Notes under the pieces: model-generated
Told to the model about the DNA's origin: nothing
Seen by the model: the letters and a program-made list of their open reading frames with translations, nothing else
Database searches by the model: none
Made by a program: the position numbers and the translations under genes
Shown here: positions 7,967 through 15,411 of the stretch, piece after piece
Position numbering within the stretch: the stretch's first letter is position 1
How the letters are laid out: the number at the start of each line of letters is the position of its first letter
DNA from: Jeotgalicoccus sp.
GTDB taxonomy: Bacteria; Bacillota; Bacilli; Staphylococcales; Salinicoccaceae
DNA length: 23,847 nucleotides
Direction: 5' to 3'
NCBI GenBank assembly: GCA_003513765.1
Contig: DONT01000003.1
Location: 1-23,847 of the forward strand

Positions 7967-7998
7967 AAACGGGATATGGGGGCATATTCCGTTTTTTG
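7967..7998 (+). terminator. Terminator after the 76-codon remnant
   Basis: The stem AAACGGGATATG/CATATTCCGTTT, with one G-T pair and a GGGG loop, is followed by T residues. It supports past transcription of the + strand remnant. Confidence 0.8.
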
Positions 7999-8039
7999 TT
8001 TGATATATTTATTTAATTTAAAAATTCCTCATACAATAC

Positions 8040-8067
8040 AAAAAAAGGACGCAGCATGGCTGCATCC
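8040..8067 (-). terminator. Terminator of the NhaC-type transporter gene
   Basis: On the - strand GGATGCAGC/GCTGCGTCC (one T-G pair, loop CAT) is followed by seven T. It lies just downstream of the transporter stop codon. Confidence 0.85.
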
Positions 8068-8080
8068 GATTAACTTTCAT

Positions 8081-9385
8081 CTACTTAACTTCATCTTTTG
8101 AGTATTTCTTCGGATAGCCAATCAGTATTGCGGCGATTCCGCTAATTATTAACAGGAACGGATAAATTGAATAGGGCATGATTTCTATCGGTGAGATTCC
8201 TGCGGCGAGTCCTGAAGCGGCAAGCATCTGTCCGCCGTACGGAATTAATCCTTGGAATCCTGCAGCAAATGTATCCAGAATACTGGCAGATTTTCTTGGA
8301 TCGACATCGTATTCATCCGCAATATTTTTTGCCAGCGGTCCTGTCATAATAATCGAAATCGTATTGTTGGCAGTCGAGACGTCAGTCACACTGACGAGAC
8401 TGGCGATTCCAAGTTCAGCACCTTTTTTCGTCTTAATCTTACTCATTATCGTATCGAGCAGGTAGTTAATCCCCCCGTAATGACTGACGAGACCAATCAT
8501 TCCCCCGATTAATATCGTAATAATCGAAATTTCCTGCATGCCCGCGATACCTTCGCCGGCAGCTGATATTAGCGTAAGTACATCAAATGCACCGGTAAAC
8601 AAACCGAGTATTCCTGCGAACACTGCACCGCTGATTAGTACAATCATTACGTCCACGCCGAGCAGCGCGATAATCAGCACTGCAAGATAAGGGAGGACTT
8701 CAATAATACTAAATGCGTAGTTTTCTGTTTGATCGAGAGATACGTTAGCAGTCATTAAATATAAAATAACAATTGTTAATATTGCTCCGGGTAAAACAAT
8801 CCAGAAGTTCACTTTAAACTTATCAATCAATTTTATACCCTGTGTTTTTGTAGCAACGATGGTCGTATCGGAAATGAAGGATAAGTTATCACCGAACATC
8901 GCGCCGCCGATTACAGTGGCTAAAGCGAGTGCAAGGCCGATTTCTGTCTGATCAGCGATACCAATCGCAATGGGGGCAATCGCTACGACTGTTCCCATGC
9001 TTGTTCCCATAGACAGTGATACGAAACAGCAGATGATAAAGATCCCGCTTAATAACAGACTGCCGGGAAGATACGTCAGACCTAGATTTACAGTTGAATC
9101 TACAGCACCCATCGCTTCAGCAATACCTGAAAAAGCACCGGCAAGGAGAAATATAACGACGATTAATACGATATTCTCTTGAGATGCACCTTTCAAATAA
9201 GCAGAAAGTTTATCTTTAAATGGTTCTTTAAAGTATAAAAAGAATCCGGCGACTGAAGCGATAATCGCAGCGACAGTAATCGGCATTGCGTTGAAGTCTC
9301 CGGCGATAAGTCCCGTACCGATAAATAATGCAACAAATATAAATAAGGGCAGCAATGAAACGATACTGCCTTTTTTATTAGACAT
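8081..9385 (-). CDS. NhaC-family transporter under SAM control (candidate methionine transporter)
   Basis: This is a 434-residue polytopic membrane protein of the NhaC Na+/H+ antiporter superfamily. Typical motifs are GTSMGTVVAIAP at 127-138 and GAMFGDNLSFISDTTI at 161-176, with a repeat-like second half (VSVTDVSTANNT at 331-342, PYGGQML at 382-388). About 11-12 hydrophobic segments are visible. The start ATG at 9383-9385 follows AGGAGGA. The leader is a complete SAM-I riboswitch, so expression should rise when SAM is low. NhaC-type proteins under S-box control have been proposed as methionine transporters (MetT and relatives), so sodium-coupled uptake of methionine or a related sulfur compound is the best guess. 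Plain sodium-proton antiport cannot be excluded from sequence. Confidence 0.85.
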   Translation of the reverse strand: MSNKKGSIVSLLPLFIFVALFIGTGLIAGDFNAMPITVAAIIASVAGFFLYFKEPFKDKLSAYLKGASQENIVLIVVIFLLAGAFSGIAEAMGAVDSTVNLGLTYLPGSLLLSGIFIICCFVSLSMGTSMGTVVAIAPIAIGIADQTEIGLALALATVIGGAMFGDNLSFISDTTIVATKTQGIKLIDKFKVNFWIVLPGAILTIVILYLMTANVSLDQTENYAFSIIEVLPYLAVLIIALLGVDVMIVLISGAVFAGILGLFTGAFDVLTLISAAGEGIAGMQEISIITILIGGMIGLVSHYGGINYLLDTIMSKIKTKKGAELGIASLVSVTDVSTANNTISIIMTGPLAKNIADEYDVDPRKSASILDTFAAGFQGLIPYGGQMLAASGLAAGISPIEIMPYSIYPFLLIISGIAAILIGYPKKYSKDEVK

Positions 9386-9401
9386 ATAAATCCTCCTATT
9401 G

Positions 9402-9550
9402 AAAAATCCCCATTCCTTATCAGTAAAGATAAGAGATGGGGAAGTCCTCAGCTTATCTTTGAGCAGTGTTCTGCTCCTGGAATTAGCACAGTACCTGACG
9501 GTCTGTTGCTGAGGTATCGACGGGCCAGTCCCTTCACCTCTCTGGATAAG
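9402..9550 (-). promoter_or_regulatory. SAM-I (S-box) riboswitch with terminator
   Basis: Read on the - strand, the aptamer (9550 to 9452) starts CTTATCCAGAGAGGTGAAGG and continues GACTGGCCC, GATACCTCAGCAAC, GTGCTAATTCC and GATAAG, the conserved S-box core. P1 is CTTATC (9545-9550) with GATAAG (9452-9457). The terminator is TCCCCAT/ATGGGGA (9436-9442 with 9407-9413) plus an inner CTTATC/GATAAG and five T. The 3' P1 strand AAAGATAAG (9452-9460) is perfectly complementary over nine bases to CTTATCTTT in the terminator's 5' arm (9425-9433), giving the antiterminator. SAM binding therefore favours termination before the transporter gene. Confidence 0.96.
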
Positions 9551-9573
9551 AAATTATTTAATTAATGAGATTA

Positions 9574-9602
9574 AGGATACACGGATAATAAATAAAGGTC
9601 AA
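9574..9602 (-). promoter_or_regulatory. Promoter of the SAM riboswitch transcript
   Basis: On the - strand TTGACC (9597-9602), exactly 17 bases, then TATCCT (9574-9579). It lies about 25 bases upstream of the aptamer, as expected for a sigma-A promoter. Confidence 0.75.
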
Positions 9603-9716
9603 TAATTTAATAATATATAATAAAAAGGTTTAATTTTCTGACAATAGGTAATCGACTCGTGTACACTTAGAAATAAAAATAAATGCATTAAATTTAATTT
9701 ATTTTAAGTTTGTTAC

Positions 9717-9748
9717 TTGCTTTTTGTAACTAAGTGTATTAATATAAT
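9717..9748 (+). promoter_or_regulatory. Candidate promoter of the YceI-like gene with inverted repeats
   Basis: TTGCTT (9717-9722), 17 bases, TAATAT (9740-9745) is the best fit; a TATAAT at 9743-9748 overlaps it. CTAAGTGTA (9730-9738) lies in the spacer and is the reverse complement of TACACTTAG at 9662-9670. GTTAC/GTAAC arms (9712-9716, 9726-9730) flank the -35. The leader to the gene is about 55 bases. Confidence 0.45.
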
Positions 9749-9810
9749 TATTGTGATAGTTCGAAAGCGAAATATTTAACAACAAACAAAATTTTGGAGG
9801 ATGAATTAAG

Positions 9811-10341
9811 ATGGCTAAATTTGTAGCAGACACAGCACACTCAGAATTAGAGTTTCAAGTAAAACACATGATGGTAACTAAAGTAAAAGGTACTTTTGGC
9901 GAATGGTCAATCGACATCGAAGCAGATGACATTGAAGATTTCACTACAGCAAAAATTACTGGTAGAGCAAATACAGCAACTATCGATACTAACGTAGCTG
10001 ACCGTGACGCTCACTTAACTTCAGCTGATTTCTTTGATGCAGAAAACAACCCTGAAATTACATTTGAATCAACTAAAGTTGAAGGATCAGGCTCGAAATT
10101 CGAAGTAACTGGTAACTTAACTATTAAGGATGTAACTAAAGAAGTAACTATTCCTGTTGAGTATAACGGCAGCGGTGTAAGTCCTTTCGGACCGACAGTT
10201 TACGGTTTCGAATCTAAATTCTCAATCAACCGTGAAGAATTTGGTTTAACATGGAACCAGACATTAGAAACTGGCGGCGTACTAGTATCTAAAGACGTTA
10301 AAATTAGTCTTGAATTACAAGTTAACCCTGCAGACGCATAA
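9811..10341 (+). CDS. YceI-like lipocalin-fold protein
   Basis: This 176-residue protein has the YceI-family pattern: an N-terminal FVADTAHSELEFQVKHMMV, VKGTFGEW, then VADRDAHLTSADFF, PEITFES, GNLTIKDVTKEV and a C-terminal FSINREEFGLTWN. The family forms a small beta barrel that binds isoprenoid or similar lipidic ligands. There is no signal peptide, unlike the periplasmic E. coli protein, so it should be cytoplasmic. Translation starts at ATG after TTGGAGGATG. It is a single gene with its own promoter region and terminator. Its codon use is clean and AT-rich (many GTA and ACT codons), suggesting good expression. Its physiological role in Firmicutes is not established. Confidence 0.9.
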   Translation: MAKFVADTAHSELEFQVKHMMVTKVKGTFGEWSIDIEADDIEDFTTAKITGRANTATIDTNVADRDAHLTSADFFDAENNPEITFESTKVEGSGSKFEVTGNLTIKDVTKEVTIPVEYNGSGVSPFGPTVYGFESKFSINREEFGLTWNQTLETGGVLVSKDVKISLELQVNPADA

Positions 10342-10385
10342 TAGTTTTAAATTAAGCAGCTGAAAATGATATAGATATATGGGTC

Positions 10386-10429
10386 AATACTCTCTCTTAT
10401 TCTTAAATGGATATCAGAGAGTATTTTTT
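10386..10429 (+). terminator. Terminator of the YceI-like gene
   Basis: Perfect 10-bp arms AATACTCTCT (10386-10395) and AGAGAGTATT (10416-10425) with a 20-base loop are followed by a T run. Confidence 0.8.
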
Positions 10430-10448
10430 ATTTTATGGCTGAAAATTT

Positions 10449-10462
10449 ACTAAGCACTTAGT
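10449..10462. promoter_or_regulatory. Palindrome upstream of the LLM monooxygenase gene
   Basis: ACTAAG-CA-CTTAGT is a perfect 6-2-6 palindrome about 80 bases before the start codon. The same ACTAAGT/ACTTAG word occurs in the promoter region of the YceI-like gene. It may be an operator; no protein can be assigned. Confidence 0.35.
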
Positions 10463-10541
10463 TTCTAAATTATCAGGTTAATTGATATTCTTTTAAGAAG
10501 GGATCATTTATCGATAAAATAAATTAAGGGATGTATTGACT

Positions 10542-11534
10542 ATGAAACTGAGTATATTGGATCAGGCGCCTATAACTAAAGGCAACACAGCAGCATCTGC
10601 TTTAATAAAAGCAGAAGAACTTGCAGTGCTGGGTGACAAACTGGGATATGAACGTATGTGGATGGCTGAACACCACGGCACATCTGCCTATGCAAGCTCT
10701 GCACCTGAAATTACTGCAGCACATTTGGCTGCTAAAACAAAAAATATCCGTATCGGCACCGGCGGAGTTATGATGATGCATTACTCTCCTTTGAAACTGG
10801 CAGAAGTGTTTAAAACACTCTGTGCATTTGCACCCGGGCGTATTGACTTCGGTATGGGCAGAGCACCGGGCGGCGACCAGTTCTCTATATATGCCTTATC
10901 AGAAGGACGTCCGCCGATGGTACATAATATGTATGAGAAATTTGATACAGCTCTGCAGCTGATTAACGACGAAGTGCCGGAACTGGAGTTATATAACAGA
11001 ACAATTGCTACACCGTCAAACATTGTGCTGCCTGAATCATGGCTGCTTGGTTCCAGCGGCAACAGTGCTGTAGAAGCAGGACGCCGCGGTGCGGGCTATT
11101 CATTCGCTCAGTTTTTTAACGGCCAGCTGTCAAAACCAATTCTGGATGCGTATAAAGATAATTTTGAGCCCTCTGCTTTTATGGAGAAACCTGAAATTAC
11201 AGTATCTTATATGGTTACAGCAGCTGACACGAAAGAAGAAGCTGAATTTGAAGCGAAACCACAGGATATCTGGCGTCTTCAGTTTATGAAAGGCAGAAGC
11301 GGGCAGCTGTTAACACCTGAAGAAGCACGGGATTTTCCGTTGACAGAAATGGACCGCATTAAAATTCACGAAGGCCGAAAACTTCATTTAGTGGGCTCTG
11401 CAAAAGAAGTCGCAGCCGAATTGCAGGAGGAACAGAAAAAATATGGCTTTGATGAAGCGATGATCTGCAGCATTCCGCATTCACAACAAGCTCGTCTTAA
11501 TGTGTATAAGCTGCTGGCAAAAGAATTGTTTTAG
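10542..11534 (+). CDS. LLM-class flavin-dependent oxidoreductase (luciferase-like, group 1)
   Basis: This 330-residue TIM-barrel enzyme belongs to the bacterial-luciferase-like monooxygenases, which use FMNH2 or F420-type cofactors. Family marks are MKLSILDQAP at 1-10, GYERMWMAEHH at 35-45, RIGTGGVMMMHYSPLKLAE at 70-88, PGRIDFGMGRAPGGD at 98-112 and the C-terminal LVGSAKEVAAEL. I chose ATG 10542 because MKLSILDQ is the conserved N-terminus and AAGGGA lies ten bases upstream; an in-frame TTG at 10536 is too close to it. It sits alone between a terminator and the sigma-B-like promoter of the next gene. The substrate is unknown. Confidence 0.9.
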   Translation: MKLSILDQAPITKGNTAASALIKAEELAVLGDKLGYERMWMAEHHGTSAYASSAPEITAAHLAAKTKNIRIGTGGVMMMHYSPLKLAEVFKTLCAFAPGRIDFGMGRAPGGDQFSIYALSEGRPPMVHNMYEKFDTALQLINDEVPELELYNRTIATPSNIVLPESWLLGSSGNSAVEAGRRGAGYSFAQFFNGQLSKPILDAYKDNFEPSAFMEKPEITVSYMVTAADTKEEAEFEAKPQDIWRLQFMKGRSGQLLTPEEARDFPLTEMDRIKIHEGRKLHLVGSAKEVAAELQEEQKKYGFDEAMICSIPHSQQARLNVYKLLAKELF

Positions 11535-11556
11535 GAATATGTCACTTTATCTCTTA

Positions 11557-11582
11557 GTTTATAAAACACTTATCAGGGGTAA
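11557..11582 (+). promoter_or_regulatory. Sigma-B-like promoter before the disulfide reductase gene
   Basis: GTTTAT (11557-11562), 14 bases, GGGTAA (11577-11582) closely matches the sigma-B consensus GTTTAA-N12-15-GGGTAT. The start point would be about 20 bases before AAGGAGA. General-stress control of the downstream flavoprotein is inferred. Confidence 0.65.
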
Positions 11583-11618
11583 ATATTCTGTGATGATAAA
11601 TTTAAGGAGATGCTGTGT

Positions 11619-12947
11619 TTGACACATTTTGACGCAATAATAATCGGTTTCGGCAAAGCCGGTAAGACACTGGCAGGAGAACTTGCAAATCGTGACTGGA
11701 ATGTAGCGTTAATCGAAAAAGATAAAACGATGTACGGCGGGACATGTATTAATATCGCATGTATTCCGACGAAGTTATTAATGCACGATGCACTTGAAAA
11801 GAGAGAATACCGTGCTGCTGTTGAACGCAAGAATTCAGTAATCGGAAAACTGCGTGATAAGAACTATCACAGCGTTGCAGATTTAAATAAGGCGAAAGTT
11901 TACGATGCTAAAGCTTCGTTTATAAGCGACAATGAAATTGAAATAGAAGCGGCCACTGGTAAAAAAGAAGTGCTCAGTGCTGATAAAATCTTTATTAATA
12001 CCGGGGCAGAAAGTATTATTCCGCCAATTGATGGTGACATAAACTCTGACAAAGTATACACAAGTACGACATTAATTGATGAAAAAGTCCTTCCGGACAA
12101 ACTTACAATTGTCGGCGGGGGCTATATCGGTCTTGAGTTTGCAACAATGTATAATGCTTTCGGTTCTGAAGTCAGTGTTATTGTTCCGGACGATAAGATA
12201 CTGAAATCCGAAGATAACGATATTGCTGCTGAAATTACTAAGGATATGCAGGAGAGCGGCATTAACTTTATCTTTGGTGAACGCGCAGAAAAAGTGACAG
12301 AAGAGAATTATAATAATATTACTGTAACTTTATCGAGTGGCAATGAACTCACATCAAATGCAATATTATTTGCTACGGGACGTAAGCCGAATATAAACGG
12401 ACTTGGTCTGGCTAACACTTCCGTAGAACTGACGGATAAAAAAGAAATTAAAGTGAACAATCATCTGCAGACTAAAGCTGAGAATATTTATGCACTCGGT
12501 GATGTGAAGGGCGGTATGCAATTTACGTATACTTCGCTCGATGATTACCGTATTGTGAAGAGTCATTTATTTGATGACGGCGCGTATTCGTATGATTCAA
12601 GAACGAATGTGCATTACACGATGTTTACTGATCCGCCGTATTCGCGTGCAGGTTTAACCTTGGAAGAAGCACAAGAAAAAGGATATGAAGCGGCAGAAAA
12701 CAGTATGCCGATGTCAGGACATCCGAGATCTCATATTAATAACGAACTGCGCGGTTTATTTAAAGCGGTAGTTGATACTGAGACTAAAGAAGTTCTTGGG
12801 GTACACTTATACGGTGTCAATTCAGAAGAGCTGATAAATTTAGTGAAATTGGCGATGGATAATAAAATTCCTTATACTGCTCTATGCGACCAGATGTACA
12901 ATCATCCGGTGATGAGTGAAGCATTTAATACTTTATTTGATATATAG
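11619..12947 (+). CDS. Flavoprotein disulfide reductase, RclA/MerA type (probable hypothiocyanous acid reductase)
   Basis: This 442-residue pyridine-nucleotide disulfide oxidoreductase has FAD-binding GFGKAG at 10-15, the redox-active pair Cys43/Cys48 in GTCINIACIPTK, a second nucleotide-binding stretch IVGGGYIGLE, the FAD motif YALGDV and a C-terminal dimerisation domain ending YNHPVMSEAFNTLF. RclA of E. coli and MerA/Har of staphylococci and streptococci reduce hypothiocyanous acid; the CxxxxC pattern and length fit that group better than lipoamide dehydrogenase. It lacks the N-terminal metal-binding domain of classical mercuric reductases. I start it at TTG 11619, eight bases after AAGGAGA, because ATG 11610 overlaps that ribosome binding site. 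No HypR-type regulator gene is adjacent; the promoter looks sigma-B dependent. Confidence 0.85.
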   Translation: MTHFDAIIIGFGKAGKTLAGELANRDWNVALIEKDKTMYGGTCINIACIPTKLLMHDALEKREYRAAVERKNSVIGKLRDKNYHSVADLNKAKVYDAKASFISDNEIEIEAATGKKEVLSADKIFINTGAESIIPPIDGDINSDKVYTSTTLIDEKVLPDKLTIVGGGYIGLEFATMYNAFGSEVSVIVPDDKILKSEDNDIAAEITKDMQESGINFIFGERAEKVTEENYNNITVTLSSGNELTSNAILFATGRKPNINGLGLANTSVELTDKKEIKVNNHLQTKAENIYALGDVKGGMQFTYTSLDDYRIVKSHLFDDGAYSYDSRTNVHYTMFTDPPYSRAGLTLEEAQEKGYEAAENSMPMSGHPRSHINNELRGLFKAVVDTETKEVLGVHLYGVNSEELINLVKLAMDNKIPYTALCDQMYNHPVMSEAFNTLFDI

Positions 12948-12986
12948 AAAAATTCCCATGTGCTTAACAGCACATGGGAATTTTTT
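12948..12986. terminator. Bidirectional terminator between the reductase and maf genes
   Basis: A 16-bp perfect stem AAAAATTCCCATGTGC/GCACATGGGAATTTTT with a six-base loop lies between converging genes. Confidence 0.95.
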
Positions 12987-13539
12987 AAATGCCGTATTTT
13001 TTTAAGGATCTGTATACTTTAGAAAGCGGCAGTCCGACAACGGTATTGTAGTCGCCTTTTATCTTTTCTACAAAGACAGCTCCAAAACTTTGAATACCGT
13101 AAGCTCCTGCTTTGTCATACGGTTCATCGGTATTAATATACTGCTCAATTTCTTCTGCCGACAGGTCGTAAAACGTGACCTCTGTACAGTCCAAAATAAT
13201 TTCCTCAAAGCCTCTTGACTTTAATATGGCCGCGGAGTACACTTCATGAGTGCTTCCGGATAGAGCCGTGATCATTTGACGCGCGTCTTCAATTGTGGCC
13301 GGTTTTTCATAGATTTTATTATTGTGGCTGACAACTGTGTCGCATGTTAGCAGAACGGAATTATCATCCACCGTCAGAACAGAAGATTTTAATTTGGCAG
13401 TTTCAATCACTTTAGTTTCGGGAACGCTGCTGGTAATCTGTTTTTCATCGGCATTAGGAACGAGAATTTCATAATCCAGTCCTGCCTGTGTGAGTAATTC
13501 ACGGCGTCTTGGCGACTGTGAACCCAGTATAAGTTTCAT
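12985..13539 (-). CDS. maf: Maf-like nucleoside triphosphate pyrophosphatase
   Basis: This 184-residue house-cleaning enzyme hydrolyses dTTP, UTP and modified nucleotides to monophosphates and pyrophosphate. Marks are the N-terminal LGSQSPRRRELL, Asp67 in CDTVV, YEKP at 77-80, LSGSTHEVYSA, and the C-terminal DKAGAYGIQSFGAVFVEKI followed by GDYNTVVGLPL. The start ATG follows GGAGGT with seven bases between. In Bacillales maf is often next to radC/mreB; here it stands alone, convergent with the flavoprotein gene. Confidence 0.95.
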   Translation of the reverse strand: MKLILGSQSPRRRELLTQAGLDYEILVPNADEKQITSSVPETKVIETAKLKSSVLTVDDNSVLLTCDTVVSHNNKIYEKPATIEDARQMITALSGSTHEVYSAAILKSRGFEEIILDCTEVTFYDLSAEEIEQYINTDEPYDKAGAYGIQSFGAVFVEKIKGDYNTVVGLPLSKVYRSLKKYGI

Positions 13540-13584
13540 TAATGATACCTCCGGTGCATAAATTGAGTGAAATATTCTTATCCA

Positions 13585-13612
13585 TTGTCTTTGGCCGGAA
13601 AAACGTTATAAT
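13585..13612 (+). promoter_or_regulatory. Promoter upstream of the DUF6176 gene
   Basis: TTGTCT (13585-13590), 16 bases, TATAAT (13607-13612). It would give a leader of about 105 bases before the next gene, in which GCCTT/AAGGC arms and the palindrome at 13683-13695 lie. Confidence 0.6.
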
Positions 13613-13682
13613 GGCCTTAAAGCAATTTTTTCAGATAAAAGGCTTAAAATACATATAAAAACTAATTAATTTTAATAATACA

Positions 13683-13695
13683 TAGGTTAAACCTA
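13683..13695. promoter_or_regulatory. 13-bp palindrome in the DUF6176 leader
   Basis: TAGGTT-A-AACCTA is a perfect palindrome 31 bases before the start codon and downstream of the best promoter. It could be an operator or a short RNA hairpin. Nothing identifies the binding factor. Confidence 0.4.
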
Positions 13696-13726
13696 AATAG
13701 ATAGTCGTTTTAAGAGGGGAGCAATC

Positions 13727-14083
13727 ATGAGAGTAGAATTGACGAAGTACAGAGTTAAAGAAGGTAAAAGTAAGCTGGTAGATGAGTGGATTGAGTACAT
13801 GCATAATCATATGGATGATGTTCTCATGAACCTCGAAGGCGAAAAAATGTTCGTTGAAACAATCTTCCGTGAAGCTTTTAATGATGTAGAATATTTATAC
13901 TGGTACAGTGTTCAGGATGACAATCAGTCAGAAGATAAATTATCTAAAACTGATTTGGATGAACAACATCTGGATTACTGGGAGAAGTGTATTGATAAAA
14001 CATTCAGACCTGAAGATATGAAAGCTGAAATCGTGATGATACCGGAGCGTATCAGACGTGCGATGAAATATAATAACAATTAA
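13727..14083 (+). CDS. DUF6176-family protein
   Basis: This 118-residue soluble protein of unknown function begins MRVELTKYRVKEGKS and continues VDEWIEYMHNHMDDVL, LEGEKMFVETIFRE, VEYLYWYSVQ, HLDYWEKCID and AEIVMIPERIRRA. This pattern matches Bacillales proteins I recall as DUF6176. The likely fold is a small alpha/beta domain of the dimeric ferredoxin-like (ABM/EthD) kind, because of the strand-helix-strand rhythm with aromatic WYS; that is inference. ATG follows AGAGGGG. It is a single gene with a long leader and a strong terminator. Confidence 0.75.
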   Translation: MRVELTKYRVKEGKSKLVDEWIEYMHNHMDDVLMNLEGEKMFVETIFREAFNDVEYLYWYSVQDDNQSEDKLSKTDLDEQHLDYWEKCIDKTFRPEDMKAEIVMIPERIRRAMKYNNN

Positions 14084-14111
14084 AAGGCATCCTTTGGGAT
14101 GCCTTTTTTTT
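14082..14111 (+). terminator. Terminator of the DUF6176 gene
   Basis: The stem AAAGGCATCC around loop TTTG closes with GGATGCCTTT and runs into eight T. The stem starts at the stop codon. Confidence 0.93.
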
Positions 14112-14136
14112 ATTTTCAATATTATACGAAGTTTCT

Positions 14137-14164
14137 GAGACACTTTCGAGAAATAATTTATAAT
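14137..14164 (+). promoter_or_regulatory. Weak candidate promoter of the queG operon
   Basis: A perfect TATAAT (14159-14164) has GAGACA 16 bases upstream, a poor -35. The leader would be about 95 bases. I looked for a preQ1 aptamer here and saw none. Confidence 0.35.
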
Positions 14165-14265
14165 ATGAGACTAAAATAACTAATTTGGGATAGCTGCGTC
14201 GTACGTGGATTTGTTATTATTAAATAAAGCACATAAGAATAATTTGCAAATAAAGGATGGGAATT

Positions 14266-15396
14266 ATGGACCGTCATGAGTTTAAAAAACGCATAATTGA
14301 ATATGCACATTCGATCGGTATTGATGATATCGGATTTACGACGGCTGAACCGTTCACTGAGTTTAAAGCTAAACTTATTGATTACTATAAAAATGGGTAT
14401 GAGTCGGGATTCGAAACGGGGACGATTGAAGAACGTACAAATCCGAAGGCAAGTCTGCCTAATGCAAAGAGTATTATATCTATTGCAGTAGGATATCCGA
14501 ACAAGCTGCGCAATGCGCCTAAGTCGAAGCAGGGCGAGCGGCGGGGTATTTTTGCGAGAGCATCATGGGGAATGGATTACCACACGCTTCTAAGAAGCAG
14601 GCTTCAGAAACTTGAGACATTTATCAATGAACTGGATCCTTCTGTTGATTGCAAATCGATGGTGGATACAGGCGTGCTCAGCGACCGTGAAGTGGCCCGG
14701 AGGAGCGGCCTCGGTTTTGCCGGGAAGAATGGTTTTATCATCAACCCGAAACTCGGTACGTATTCGTATCTCGGTGAGATGATTGTAAGCTATCCGTTCC
14801 CGGCAGATGAAGAACTGCTGGATTCATGCGGGGACTGCAATATTTGTGTAGACCGCTGTCCAACAGGGGCTCTGGTTGGAGACGGCCAGCTCGATTCTAA
14901 AAAGTGTATTTCATTCCTTACTCAGACAAAAGGATTTATGCCTATGGAGTACCGTTCTAAAATAGGGAACAGACTATACGGCTGTGATACGTGCCAGCAG
15001 GTATGCCCGCGGAATAAGGGAATTAATACTGAACATCACGAAGATATTGTCCTCGAACCGGAAATATTAAAACCTGAACTGACCGGGCTGCTGCAGATTT
15101 CGAACAAGGAATTTAAAGAAACATATGGACACCTTGCGGGCGTATGGCGCGGCAAAAAGCCTATTCAGCGTAATGCAATCATTGCACTTGCTCACTTTAA
15201 AGAAACGGCAGCAATTGATATACTTAAAACTGTTGCTGAAACTGATGTGCGTCCGGTCATTAAAGGAACAGCCTACTGGGCAATTGGACAAATTTCAGGG
15301 GACGCGGCACTCGATTATATTTATGAACGATACGCCATTGAAACAGATGACGATGTAAAAAAAGAAATGCTTACAGGCATTCAAGAAGCGAGTTAG
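14266..15396 (+). CDS. queG: Epoxyqueuosine reductase
   Basis: It catalyses the last step of queuosine synthesis, reducing epoxyqueuosine at position 34 of tRNAs with GUN anticodons, using cobalamin and two 4Fe-4S clusters. The 376-residue protein shows SWGMDYH in the N-terminal domain, MVDTGVLSDREVA with the general-acid Asp134, and GLGFAGKNGFIINPKLG. The ferredoxin domain has Cys188, 191, 194 and 198 in CGDCNICVDRCP, then Cys214, then Cys240, 243 and 247 in CDTCQQVCP. The C-terminus has helical HEAT-like repeats. I start at ATG 14266, nine bases after AAAGG; an in-frame ATG at 14257 abuts it. It is followed after 15 bases by trmL. The tRNA-His gene at the window start carries one of its target anticodons. 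Confidence 0.97.
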   Translation: MDRHEFKKRIIEYAHSIGIDDIGFTTAEPFTEFKAKLIDYYKNGYESGFETGTIEERTNPKASLPNAKSIISIAVGYPNKLRNAPKSKQGERRGIFARASWGMDYHTLLRSRLQKLETFINELDPSVDCKSMVDTGVLSDREVARRSGLGFAGKNGFIINPKLGTYSYLGEMIVSYPFPADEELLDSCGDCNICVDRCPTGALVGDGQLDSKKCISFLTQTKGFMPMEYRSKIGNRLYGCDTCQQVCPRNKGINTEHHEDIVLEPEILKPELTGLLQISNKEFKETYGHLAGVWRGKKPIQRNAIIALAHFKETAAIDILKTVAETDVRPVIKGTAYWAIGQISGDAALDYIYERYAIETDDDVKKEMLTGIQEAS

Positions 15397-15411
15397 GAAG
15401 AAGGAGAAATA

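Noticed and set aside
11619..12947. Mercuric reductase of a resistance operon
   Set aside because: There is no N-terminal metal-binding domain, and no merR or merT/P-type genes are nearby; the RclA/HOSCN-reductase group fits better.
14112..14265. Possible preQ1 riboswitch before queG
   Set aside because: The stretch lacks the short preQ1 aptamer core and a paired terminator; only a TATAAT-type promoter is visible.
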